From Hippophae tibetana (lineage: Eukaryota; Streptophyta; Magnoliopsida; Rosales; Elaeagnaceae): 64,000 nt of DNA. The DNA is taken from assembly GCA_037013495.1 (NCBI GenBank), contig CM072809.1:7573001-7637000 (forward strand), given 5' to 3'. The notes beneath the pieces are model-generated. The model was not told the origin of the DNA and did no database searches. It saw only the letters and a program-made list of their open reading frames with translations. Positions 26,011-35,810 of this stretch are shown here, in pieces (position 1 is the first letter of the stretch; each line of letters opens with the position of its first letter). A program made the translations under genes and the position numbers.

Positions 26011-28074
26011 ATATAATATCATAATTCTTTAAGTTTCTTTATTTAATTAATATATCAAATATTGATGATTATATTTGATTGATTAATAAGTATAATTATT
26101 TTATAATATTTTGATAATATGTTCTTATAGTTTCTTCTTTATTTTTGTTCTTAAATTGATAGATCAAATAATTGTATTTGTTATATCATAGTTATTTGAT
26201 TTGATTTTTAATATTTAAAAAATCTATTTTTATTGAACTTGTGCTTTATCTTTTTACTCTAAGATTTGTTAGTTGATTTAATTTAAATGACATATGTTTT
26301 GAATAATCTAGTTAGGATTATTCATTATTAAATTCGTTCTAGAACACACACGTGCACTTGTGTTTTTGTACTAACTATTTTACAGTTATTTCGGAAACGT
26401 ATTTGATGGGTGAAAAGCTTATTAAAACGTTGGTATGGAAACCACTCACGCTAATATTGAAAATTGTGAAAATAGAGTAAAGATTTGTAAGTAAAGAACA
26501 TTAGGACAGTATCCTAGGGAGGGTAGCATAAGACCGAATTTGTACTTAAAATTTGATTTTCATATGAAAAGTTAGGTGGTCCAGTGGACCCGTGGATTGG
26601 TGATTTTTCTCTTAGGTCATGATTGTAGCCTAGGTTGTTTTCACCTAAAGATATTATGTGTTATTAATTTAGTTTCGCACTTATTTTTACATATGATTGC
26701 ACGTCTAGATATTATGTTTATGTTATTAAATTATAACTTGATAAAAATTAAAAATAACCTATTTAACTCTCTAGGATAATTAGTTTCACAATTTATAAAA
26801 TTTTAATTTCAAAAGAAAACAAAAACATTTTTTGCAACATTATTTTAAATCTTGTCGAGTTCTTGTTACCACACTAAGTTGTTCTATTTATTTCAAAATC
26901 CTTGTCTTTGAAAAATATTGTTTTGATCTCTTATTTTTTCACACAAAAATTAATTGTTTTTTTTCTTTTTTTAAATTTTGTCGGACAGTATCAATTGATA
27001 ACTTCTTCATTGGAAATTGTACGAGAAAATAATCTATTAATAATCTCTTATATGAAGCGAGGATACAAAACTACCGTACATGTCGGGAAAAGATAAGAAC
27101 AACAAAGTAATCTCTTCTTCCTCTTCTTCTTTAAATAGTTCCTTTAATTTAGAAAATGGTTAGGAGTTTTTAAACCCTTTGTTCCAACACACCACCTCAA
27201 AGTTACCACTCAACTAGTCTGTGTCAAGATTAATTAATCCATAGCCCCAAAAAAATAATCCATAATATCACATGTAGTAGCTTCCTATATATTGTTCTTT
27301 CTATATAGGAGTGATCTTTTAAAGCATTTAAAATCTCAATTACCACCTCAGGAAAGGCACTAATTTAAACTTCCTGGTTGGAAATTGATATCCGTATTTC
27401 CTCAATCATAGTATAGTTATAACTGATTGTAATAGCCACACCAACAGGCAAACGCACTAATTTGGTTGTACATTCTTTAAGTCATATATGCCATACCCAG
27501 TTTTTTTCTTTTTAAGCCCTTTAGACTGATTTCTATTTTTACCGCAGTCAATTTACTCGAAATTGAACATGTGTTTAAAAAAATTTATTCGAATATATGT
27601 TTGAGATTAATATCCACATTCTACAACTTTTTTTTTTAATATAATATGATTTGTTAGTGTTCCATTCTCTGTATAACCATATGTAGTAATAGACTAAGCG
27701 AAACGTACCTTCCTAAAGATAGTCAGAGACTGGATGAGCTCAGATCCCTTCCTAAGGATTTTGGTTTAATGTGCCCATCAAAAATAAATCCTGTTGATGG
27801 CAAACAATATGACAAATAAGTAAATTAGAATAATTGTAGAAAATTCCTAATATTAGTATGACACACAGTTAATCTCAGTTGATGTTTTCAGAAGTCAGAA
27901 TGATTTTAATTGGTCTAGAAATAACCAGATAACTATAAAATTGGAGCGAGTCAGTACAATAGTAGTGGGCGCATAAGGAAGGCACAAACACAATGCACGC
28001 AAAAGGAAAGGTTCACCATGAGAAGATTCTAAAACTGGAAGGAGAGAAATACAAATTCAAGAATAGCTGGGGTC
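26011..28074. other. intergenic DNA and 3' flank of the DUF952 gene
   Basis: AT-rich with several short frames on both strands; none has a recognisable domain. The section 26,400-26,660 is less AT-biased (for example GGACAGTATCCTAGGGAGGG) and may be a repeat fragment, but I could not assign it. Confidence 0.4.
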
Positions 28075-29208
28075 TTAATCCAGCATTCTACAACTGAATC
28101 GGCCATCTGATAGAGACAATTTATCTGTTTTTCGTACTGCATCCAAAGGGAGAGGAATGAAACTTCGTGACGGTCCATAGAAATGAGGGAAGGTATTGGA
28201 TCCATCAACAAGTTCATATACCAATCCATCACCCAGCTGCAAAAACACATGCATTCTTTAGAAGCTAACTTATCACTAGTCGATTCATAATTGTCATCAA
28301 AACACGATGCATGACGGTTGTGCTAAATTTACTGTGCATTTACAACATCAGTGTCGGACACATACATTTTTCTCAATTTACTGTAAATTTTCACAATTTA
28401 AAGTTTATAGGAGTCATGCTCATACCCATGTCATACCGTTAAATACAATTACTTTACAAAAAATGAAGTGTTCATGTAATCTTGAGAAGACCTACTAGTA
28501 TGTCAATAAATAATTTCCCAACCATAGCAGAAGTTTGCTCACAACAAACTGTGGCTCCACTGTATTTCATACAACGTATCGCATAGAGCATAAACAGCTT
28601 CCTTAAGTCATGAATTTAGTTAGTTTACATTCATTCGATAATTGGGGTTCCCTGCAAAGCCACTCTTTGGCTTCCCTTATTTGATTTAGTATAATGTGTA
28701 AATCAAAGTAGTCTAACGTAGAGTAAATCGTGGTAACAGTTCTGTTTCGTCGGAATCGTACGTCGGTTCTAAAATCGAACGAGGTTATTGATGGAAGAAC
28801 TTTAATAAAATATCGGATATTTTCACTATTAACTATAAAAATTCATATATATCGTCAAAACGCAGAGAATAAGTGTGAGAAATCAGTGATAACATTAAAT
28901 TGAAAATCTATTAGAATTTTCGTATAAGTGTTGAAATTTGATCAATGGTATAAAATATGTTTTTAATTCATTTTTGTGTTCTCATTAGAAATTTTCATAT
29001 AGTTTTATGAACGTTATTGGATTGAATCGTGATCTTAGGTAATGGTGAGACCCTATCTAGCTACACAAGTTGTCTACATTATGACTCGTGCTTGAAGGGA
29101 AAAACAAATACACAAAAGAGGATGCACTGGTACCTTTTTAGCGTCGATCTGAAGCAAGTAAAGATCGTGCTTAGTATTGAGGAAGAAGTTCTGTAACGTA
29201 GACTGTAC
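28075..29208 (-). pseudogene. 5'-truncated DUF952-family gene (two 3' exons)
   Basis: Two exons on the minus strand splice in phase 0. The first, 29,134-29,208, follows the acceptor TTTTCCAG and encodes VQSTLQNFFLNTKHDLYLLQ plus IDAKK. The second, 28,075-28,236, follows TTTTTGCAG and encodes LGDGLVYELVDGSNTFPHFY, then GPSRSFIPLPLDAV..., ending SCRMLD and a stop. This is the C-terminal two-thirds of the small DUF952 domain of plant proteins of unknown activity. Donor, acceptors and frame are intact. The expected first exon (initiator Met and the VYRISTAEEW-like and HLSKLDQ-like part) is not found upstream, where a copia LTR begins 77 bp away at 29,286. It could be disrupted, or exon 1 could lie past the element unrecognised; I treat it as probably broken. 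Confidence 0.75.
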
Positions 29209-29285
29209 CTGGAAAATCAACGATCATGCTTTATATCGATTTAGGCCATAAAGAGAGAAGCAATAAAACCACCCAAAATGGGAGG

Positions 29286-29440
29286 TGTTAGAAATACTTA
29301 ATGATTGTATTATATTCTGTGAATAAATGAATATACATGGTGCCTTTATATAAGAGTTACAAGTAAATTAGATATGTCTAAAGTAACTAACTAAAGATAT
29401 GCCAGAAATAAAGAGATATACATTAGAGATATACATTAGC

Positions 29441-29472
<32 letters not shown>

Positions 29473-29499
29473 TAATATATTATTAGATATACATTAACA
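29286..29499 (-). repeat. 3' LTR of the minus-strand copia element
   Basis: The segment is bounded by TGTTAGAAATAC at the low-coordinate end and ACATTAACA at the high end, so it has TG...CA termini on both strands. It contains a TATATAAG-like promoter motif near 29,346 and a long TA-rich tract (about 29,440-29,480). The polypurine tract directly adjoins its inner edge. Confidence 0.7.
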
Positions 29500-29512
29500 G
29501 TCCCCCTCAAAC

Positions 29513-30600
29513 TCAAGGTGGATGTGAGACCAACTTGAGGTTGTCAACCAAATTACGAGTGCGTCCTTTGGGAAGTGCCTTAGTGAAAATATCTGCAAGT
29601 TGATCGTTGGAGGAAACAGGAAAAAGCTTGAGAGCACCATGGATAAGATGAGAGCGAATAAAGTGACAATCAATCTCAATGTGTTTAGTCCGTTCATGGA
29701 AGACATCGTTGTGAGCAATATGCATGGCACTCTGATTATCACAATAAAGAGGAGTTGCAGAAGATATGGAGACACCCAAATCCTTAAGGAGCCATCGTAG
29801 CCAAAGGAGCTCAGATGTGGTATCAGCAAGAGCACGATATTCTGCTTCAGTACTGGAGCGGGCCACAAAGGTTTGTTTCTTACTTCGCCAAGAAATCAAA
29901 GAAGTACCAAGGAGAAAGCAATAACCTGTAGTGGACCTGCGATCAGTAGGATCTCCTGCCCAATCAGCATCAGAGAATGCACGAAGTACTAAATGAGACT
30001 GAACTGAGTAGAAAAGACCATGAAAGATAGTGCCTTTCAAGTATCGTAGAATACGCAGAACAGCAACATAATGAGTCGATCGTGGAGCAGACAGATAATG
30101 GCTCACCTGATGAACAGCATAAGAGATGTCTGGACGAGTAACTGTAAGATAAACTAGACTGCCAACCAATCGTCTATAAAGAGAGGGATTAGACAATGGT
30201 TGCCCCTCTGATGGTGTCAGATGCGTATTAAGTTCAACTGGAGTGTCAACAGTCTTATTATCAGTGAGTCCAGCTTGAGATATGAGGTCAGATGCATACT
30301 TTGCTTGAGTAATGTAAAGACCATCTGTGGAACGAGTGATCTCAAGACCCAAGAAATAGCTTAAATTTCCAAGGTCTTTCATCTCAAACTGCTGATTAAG
30401 AAAATCCTTGAGTTCTTGAATGCCACTGAGGTCATCACCAGTTATGATCATATCATCCACATATAGAAGAAGCAAAATGGTGCCTTTATCATTGCGATGA
30501 AGAAATAGGGCAGAATCATAAGGACTGGCAGTGTAACCCAAGCGAAGAATGGTGGAACTGAATTTGGCAAACCATGCTCGTGGAGCTTGTTTAAGGCCAT
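29513..30600 (-). pseudogene. copia pol remnant: RT C-terminus plus RNase H
   Basis: A frame open from about 30,844 to the stop at 29,513 encodes copia polymerase from AIYGLKQAPRAWFAKF onward. It has the RT catalytic motif LLLLYVDDMIITG, then YFLGLEI, then RNase H: FSDADWAGD, SSTEAEYRAL, LYCDNQSAMHIA and TKHIEIDCH. It ends LADIFTKALPKG...LKLVSHPP next to the polypurine tract. The frame is clean, suggesting a fairly recent copy, but gag, protease, integrase and the N-terminal RT are deleted. The upstream part of the frame (30,600-30,844) is translated leader repeat and has no ATG of its own. Confidence 0.85.
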
Positions 30601-30607
30601 AAATTGC

Positions 30608-30890
30608 ACGTCGAAGGCTGACTGAACGGCACGCAGGGGCACGGGCTGACTGAACTGGGCGTAGGGGCAGGCTGACTGAACGTCGCGTAGGGGCGCGGGT
30701 TGACTGAATCGGGGGCAGGGGCGCGGGCTGACTGAACTGGGCGTAGCGGCGGGGGCTGACTGAACGGCGCGAAGGGGCGCGGGGCTGAACAGCGCGCTGG
30801 GCTGCGCGGGACTGAACGGCGCAGGGCTGCGTAGTGGATGACACTGGCTGAACAACGCGAACTGGACGACACGGGTGAACGACGGATCTG
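30608..30890 (-). repeat. GC-rich imperfect tandem array in the copia leader
   Basis: About ten imperfect units of roughly 27-30 bp share the core GCTGACTGAACGGCGCG on the plus strand (minus-strand core CGCGCCGTTCAGTCAGC). It is the most GC-rich stretch in the left half of this AT-rich window. It lies between the primer-binding site and the truncated RT. All three minus-strand frames remain open, giving Pro/Arg/Ser/Ala-rich low-complexity translations that are unlikely to be real protein. Confidence 0.8.
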
Positions 30891-31198
30891 CAACTGCAGC
30901 GCGAGCTAAACAGTCCGAGAAGATGGCGGCGCTAGGCGGTGCTTCTAGTCAGAAACCGATAATTTTTTTATTTATTTTTTCTTTCTTTCCTGCTCTAATA
31001 CCAAGTAGAAATTCAATTAATGTATTTACAAAGGTATCTTACACTGAAAATTAATACATGTATAAATATAGAAAAAAGAGAATCTATTTTTCCTAAAAGT
31101 GCTTTTAGGAAAAGTATATTTTTTCATACAACTAATATACAGCTTATAAAGTATATTAGTTGTATACAACTAATATACCATTAAATGATTATTTAACA

Positions 31199-32736
31199 AT
31201 AAATGTATATTGAGATGAAATATTTATGAGATTTATAATACAATTTATTGATTTTTTTAACTTTATCTCATCTTTTTTACTTAATTTTTAATGAAATAAA
31301 ATAATATTCAGACGATATTAATTGATATTTTTCATTTGTCTCTAATAGATCTATATGAAACAAATAAGAATACAAAACATAATAAAAAATATGATAAATA
31401 ATTATTTATACTATAAATTTTATAAAAAAAATGATATAATATATATTTAAAATTAAACCTATTAGAATTATAATTTAAATGAGATAATATTTAAATAAAA
31501 TGAGTTAATATTATATTAAAATTTATTAAAGTTATTAAATAGAACATTATATCAAATAACTTAATTTGTATCTCTAAAAAAATATTAAGAACATATAAAT
31601 TTATACCTTTCATTTATATTATATCACATTAATAATTTTTAAAAAATAAAACACTTTTTTAAAATTGTTTTAGCACATATACGATACAAACTGCATAAAT
31701 ACACATGTTATACCAAAAATTACTAGTTTCTTCATAAGTTTGATTATTATTATTTTTGGTTCAATTCCTAAGTTTGATTTTGAAGAACCAAAACGTTCTT
31801 GGTCAGTTCAGCCTCTTGCGTCCTTGCATATTAAATTACAGTAAATGAGACGGGGGCGTAACAAGTGGTGGCAATTTGCTTAGGCTAGTTCACTCGGAGC
31901 TCGAAAAAAGACTATGGGGTTGTTGGTATGTCATTTATGATGAAGGCAGAGAAGTGGTATCTAGATGTGAACTTATCGCCCATAAAATTTGAAAAAACTA
32001 CATCTATATTCCTCAAGAAAAAGTTGGGTTACCGAAAAGAACAAATCAGAAAAATATATATGATTGCCTGCAAAGGTGATCAAAATTGCACCGAATAAAT
32101 CTAACTTTTTTTATTATTAAATTAGTGTAAATTCATAAATAAAAATCAATTTACTATAAATTACATCAATTCTTAATGCTATTTTTTTATAAAAATATAC
32201 CCAAACACACGTGTATATAAATATATATATTATTTTTAATATAATCATTTTATTAAGTAAAAAATAAAACAAAATAAAGAACTAATAGTTTTATCATTTC
32301 TCAATTCATCTCTACTCTAACTCTATCTATATATTCAAATATATATATTATTTCATTTATATTTAAAATGATATAAAATTAAATAATAAATATTTATATT
32401 AAATTTTCTATTATTTAAAATATATTCTAAAATTACAATACGGTCCCAAAGAAGAGTGAGTTAGAGATGGGAATGGGAACGAGAATCGAGAACATGATCG
32501 ATAGCTAAGGTCGAGACCTTTAATACAAATCATTGGCAAGATCGAGATGCAGATTCCGATATAGAGAAGGAGCCCAAAGATATACTAACATAGGCAATTT
32601 CTTTTTATTCTAAACGGAGCTTAGATACTTCATTTTATTGATCTAACCAAATCAATAGTAAATTATTTTAATTAATAATAATAATCTGTATATTCTTCTA
32701 AAAAATAGAATAAATTGCTTTTTTAACAATAAATAC
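31199..32736. other. AT-rich DNA between two copia elements
   Basis: Mostly AT-rich without genes. A less AT-biased patch at about 31,800-31,982 has a short plus-strand frame reading ELEKRLWGCWYVIYDEGREV and ending HKI at a TGA (about 31,980). I do not recognise it; it may be a fragment of a gene or transposon. The sequence at 32,455-32,600 (GAGATGGGAATGGGAACGAG) resembles a miniature transposon end. No DUF952 first exon was found here. Confidence 0.4.
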
Positions 32737-33926
32737 TGGACGCACATGTGTCCAGCACTTAATACAACACGTTATTTTCTCACTATTGTTGATGACTACT
32801 CAAGATGCACATGTGTCTATCTCTTACATACTAAATCTGATACACGCACATTTCTTACCACATTCATCAATCTTGTTGAAACACAATTTTCATCCAGAGT
32901 TAAAATCATTCGTAGTGACAATGGACCAGAATTCTCTATGACCCAGTTGTTTTCTACCAGTGAATCCTTCACCAAACTAGTTGTGTCTCTACCCCTCAAC
33001 AAAATAGTGTTACTGAACGCACACACCGTCATCTTCTCAATGTCGCTCGTTCATTGCTCTTCCAAGCCAATCTTCCTAAACAATTCTGGGGAGATGCCAT
33101 TCTTACAGCCACATACCTCATAAATCGTACTCCAACACCTATTCTCAAGGGTAAAACACCATTTGAAGTTCTTTTTCACAAAACTCCTAGGTATGAATAT
33201 CTTCGTGTTTTTGGTTCCCTTTGTTTTGTGTCTACACATTATGATCAACTCACCAAGTTTGATGCTAGGTCACATAAATGCATATTCATTGGGTATCCAT
33301 CTGGGATCAAAGGTTATCGTGTCTACAATCTGGAAACAAACAAGACTTTAGTGTCTTGTGATGTTATCTTTCATGAACATGTATTTCCTTATATCACTTC
33401 CGATGTCAACACTCCAACTCTATTTCCTCCATCAGAAGATACTATTTATGATGACATACCCAACATTCGTCAATCAACCAATCCAAATATATCACTTAAT
33501 CATACACCATCTGTCCTTCCAACAATCAACTTAGACACTCTTCATCTTCAAAATTCATCTCCAGAAACATCATCGTCAACTTCTCCACCACACATAACTC
33601 CTCCAACACTAGTCACACATAGGCTTCGTCGATCCACCAATGTTCCTAGCTACCTTCAAAAATATCATGTAGAAGCTTCCTTGCCTTCTCGGTCCTTCCC
33701 TTCGTCTCACTTAGCATCGTCCAAAGACAAAGGTACTTCTCATTCTTTATCTCATGTACTTACCTATGACCAATTATCACCTGCACATCGTGTTTTTGCT
33801 ACTTCTATTTCCATTCTCAGGGAACCAACCACCTTTGTTGAAGCTTTCAATGATCCAAAATGGTGGCTTGCCGTGAAACAAGAACTTGATGCTCTTGAAA
33901 CTAATGTCACTTGGACGCTTCAATAG
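32737..33926 (+). pseudogene. copia integrase and start of RT, broken
   Basis: The first frame (32,737-about 32,965) gives NTTRYFLTIVDDYSRCTCVY and VKIIRSDNGPEF, containing integrase-core Asp residues. A frameshift near 32,965 moves to the next frame: [27 protein letters not shown], then [16 protein letters not shown] and [14 protein letters not shown], the typical copia integrase C-terminus. A Ser/Thr/Pro linker follows, then [20 protein letters not shown] at the start of RT, where a TAG at 33,924-33,926 interrupts the frame. The protein cannot be made intact. Confidence 0.85.
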
Positions 33927-35190
33927 CTTCCTCCAAACAAGAAACCAGTTGGTTGTAAATGGGTCTACAAAATCAAGTATAATCCTATGGCTCTGTGGAA
34001 TGATACAAGGCTCGGTTAGTGGCCAAAGGATACAATCAGATTGAAGGTTTTGACTACCAAGAAACTTTTACACCAGTAGCCAAACTTGTTACTGTTCGGC
34101 TTCTCCTTTCCGTTGCTGCTATTCAAAATTGGAATCTTCGAAAACTCAATGTCAACAATGCTTTTCTCTATGGTGATCTTCATGAAGATGTCTACATGTC
34201 CCTTCCACCTGGATTCGGACGAAAGGGGGAAACACGAGTATGTAAGCTACATAAATCTTTATATGGACTCAAACAAGCCTCACGAAAATGGTTCATCAAG
34301 CTATCAACAACACTTAAGCTAGCTGGTTTTAACCAATCCAAGTATGATCACTCACTGTTCGTCCGAACCCGTGGTAATTCCTTCTCTGCTCTTCTTGTCT
34401 ATGTAGATGATATAATCATAACAGGAAACAATATACAAGACATTGAAGAAACTAAGAATCATCTCATGAGACAATTCAAGCTTAAAGATCTCGGTGAATT
34501 AAAGTATTTTTTGGGCATAGAAGTTTCAAGTTCCAAGAAGGGAATTATTCTGTCACAACGCAAGTATGCACTTGAAATATTGAAGGACATGGGTTATCTT
34601 GGTGCTAAATCTGCCAATTCACCTATGGAACAAAATTTATCCCTCAGCAAAGTTGAAGGGCAATTCATCAGTAATCCAACATCCTATCGAAGACTTGTTG
34701 GGAGATTAATATACTTGACCATCACAAGGCCCAACTTAATGTATCTTGATGCACAGATACACGACGATCAACCACAGGATATTGTATGTTTCTTGGAAAC
34801 TCGCTAATTTCTTGGAAGACTAAGAAACAAAATACAGTCTCATGATAAAGTGCAGAAACAGAATACCACTCTATGGCAACAACATGTTGCGAAGTAACCT
34901 GGTTACGATATATTTTGGATGATTTGGGTATCAAACACTCCCAACCAACCAAGTTATATTGTGACAATCAAGCAGCTCTTCACATTGCATCAAATCCAGT
35001 GTTTCATGAGCGAACCAAACACATAGAGATCGATTGCCATCTAGTAAGATAAAAGATTCAAGCTGGAATGATCAAAACTTATCATATCTCTACATTAGAG
35101 CAACCAGCAGATATATTTACCAAATCCATGAGTTTTACACAGTTCTCAAGCTTACTTAACAAGTTAGGAATAATTAACATATATTCTAAC
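33927..35190 (+). pseudogene. copia reverse transcriptase and RNase H, broken
   Basis: After the stop the RT continues (KKPVGCKWVYKIKYNP). It shifts frame near 33,990 and resumes as VAKGYNQIEGFDYQETFTPV, with YGLKQASRKWF and the catalytic LLVYVDDIIITG, then KDLGELKYFLGIEV. After ITRPNL (about 34,735) a deletion removes the start of RNase H; the sequence resumes in another frame at [13 protein letters not shown] (about 34,759). In-frame stops occur near 34,844 and 35,050. [25 protein letters not shown] and ADIFTKSM are preserved. Confidence 0.85.
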
Positions 35191-35201
35191 TTGAGGGAGA
35201 A

Positions 35202-35387
35202 TGTTAAAGAACATGAGATCCAATTGGTGACAACCAACACACCAGCTGGAAGCAACCACCAACAGCTTGGTGGGGAATGATAGGCTGTTCAAGAACATGC
35301 ATCTCCATAATTGTGTTTATTTTTAATTATTACAATTTCTTTTTTTTGTATAAATAAGTTGTAAACATTCGAATCCATTTCTTACCA
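35202..35387 (+). repeat. 3' LTR of the plus-strand copia element
   Basis: It begins TGTTAAAGAACATGAG directly after the polypurine tract. It contains a TATAAATAAG promoter-like motif near 35,350, and the terminal CA is placed at 35,387 by inference. No partner LTR exists in the window because the 5' half of the element is gone. Confidence 0.55.
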
Positions 35388-35810
35388 TTGTTACCAAAAT
35401 TAAGCTTCTTAAAACGAAGAGATACATTAATCACAATTTCCCATTTACATTTAAGGACAAGGGGCAAAAACAAGGGAACAATGAAAAAAGAGAAATCTCG
35501 GAAGAACGTACTTAAAAAACATATTTTGCATTTACATTCATTCATCGTAGCAAACTTACACTAAAACAATCCCAAAACCTTAAAAGCTGCAATGAACATA
35601 ATTACACACCAACCCAAATAAGATATATGAACATAAGTATGTGACAAACTTCTAACTCGAGGAAAAAGGCAATTAAAGGATCCAAAAACACATGTGAAAA
35701 GGCATTTAGTTAAAAATTCATAACCAATCTCTTTCCCAAGTCAACTTCATTCTCGAAAAAGAAAAAAAGGAAACGGATATTTTTGGACCCTCCGTCTTTA
35801 CAATCATCAA
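35388..35810. other. GolS 3' flank and 3' UTR
   Basis: Noncoding DNA between the copia LTR and the galactinol synthase stop codon. The portion next to the gene (roughly 35,540-35,810) is likely its 3' UTR on the minus strand. No clear polyadenylation signal was assigned. Confidence 0.4.

Larger units (their letters stand above)
29286..31198 (-). mobile_element. Ty1-copia deletion derivative with both LTR ends
   Basis: The 3' LTR is 29,286-29,499 (214 bp; TGTTA...TAACA). It abuts a polypurine tract whose minus-strand sequence is TTGAGTTTGAGGGGGAC (29,500-29,516). On the 5' side, 30,992-31,003 is the complement of TGGTATTAGAGC, a Met-tRNA primer-binding site. It is preceded by a putative 5' LTR (about 31,004-31,198, minus strand TGTTAAATAATC...TTTCTACT). 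The leader is joined directly to the end of reverse transcriptase: gag, protease, integrase and most of RT are missing. The two LTRs are not obviously alike beyond their termini, and no matching target-site duplication is visible, so the element may be chimeric. Confidence 0.7.
32737..35387 (+). mobile_element. 5'-truncated Ty1-copia retrotransposon
   Basis: The element starts abruptly inside the integrase core and runs through RT and RNase H to a polypurine tract (AACTTGAGGGAGAA, ending 35,201) and a 3' LTR beginning TGTTAAAG at 35,202. The LTR probably ends near 35,387 (...CTTACCA), about 186 bp. The 5' LTR, gag, protease and integrase zinc finger are missing. It is oriented opposite to the neighbouring copia element and belongs to a different lineage by sequence. 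Confidence 0.8.

Noticed and set aside
26400..26660. Possible virus-derived or LTR fragment with unusual composition
   Set aside because: No reverse transcriptase, movement or coat-protein motif and no primer-binding site; assignment would be guesswork.
28029..28250. 73-aa minus-strand open frame (MCFCSWVMDW...)
   Set aside because: It is an out-of-frame shadow of the DUF952 last exon; the true frame starts after the TTTTTGCAG acceptor and reads LGDGLVYELVDG.
30448..30893. Long Pro/Arg/Ser-rich minus-strand frames
   Set aside because: They are translations of the GC-rich tandem array in other frames; all frames are open because of the composition, with no domain.
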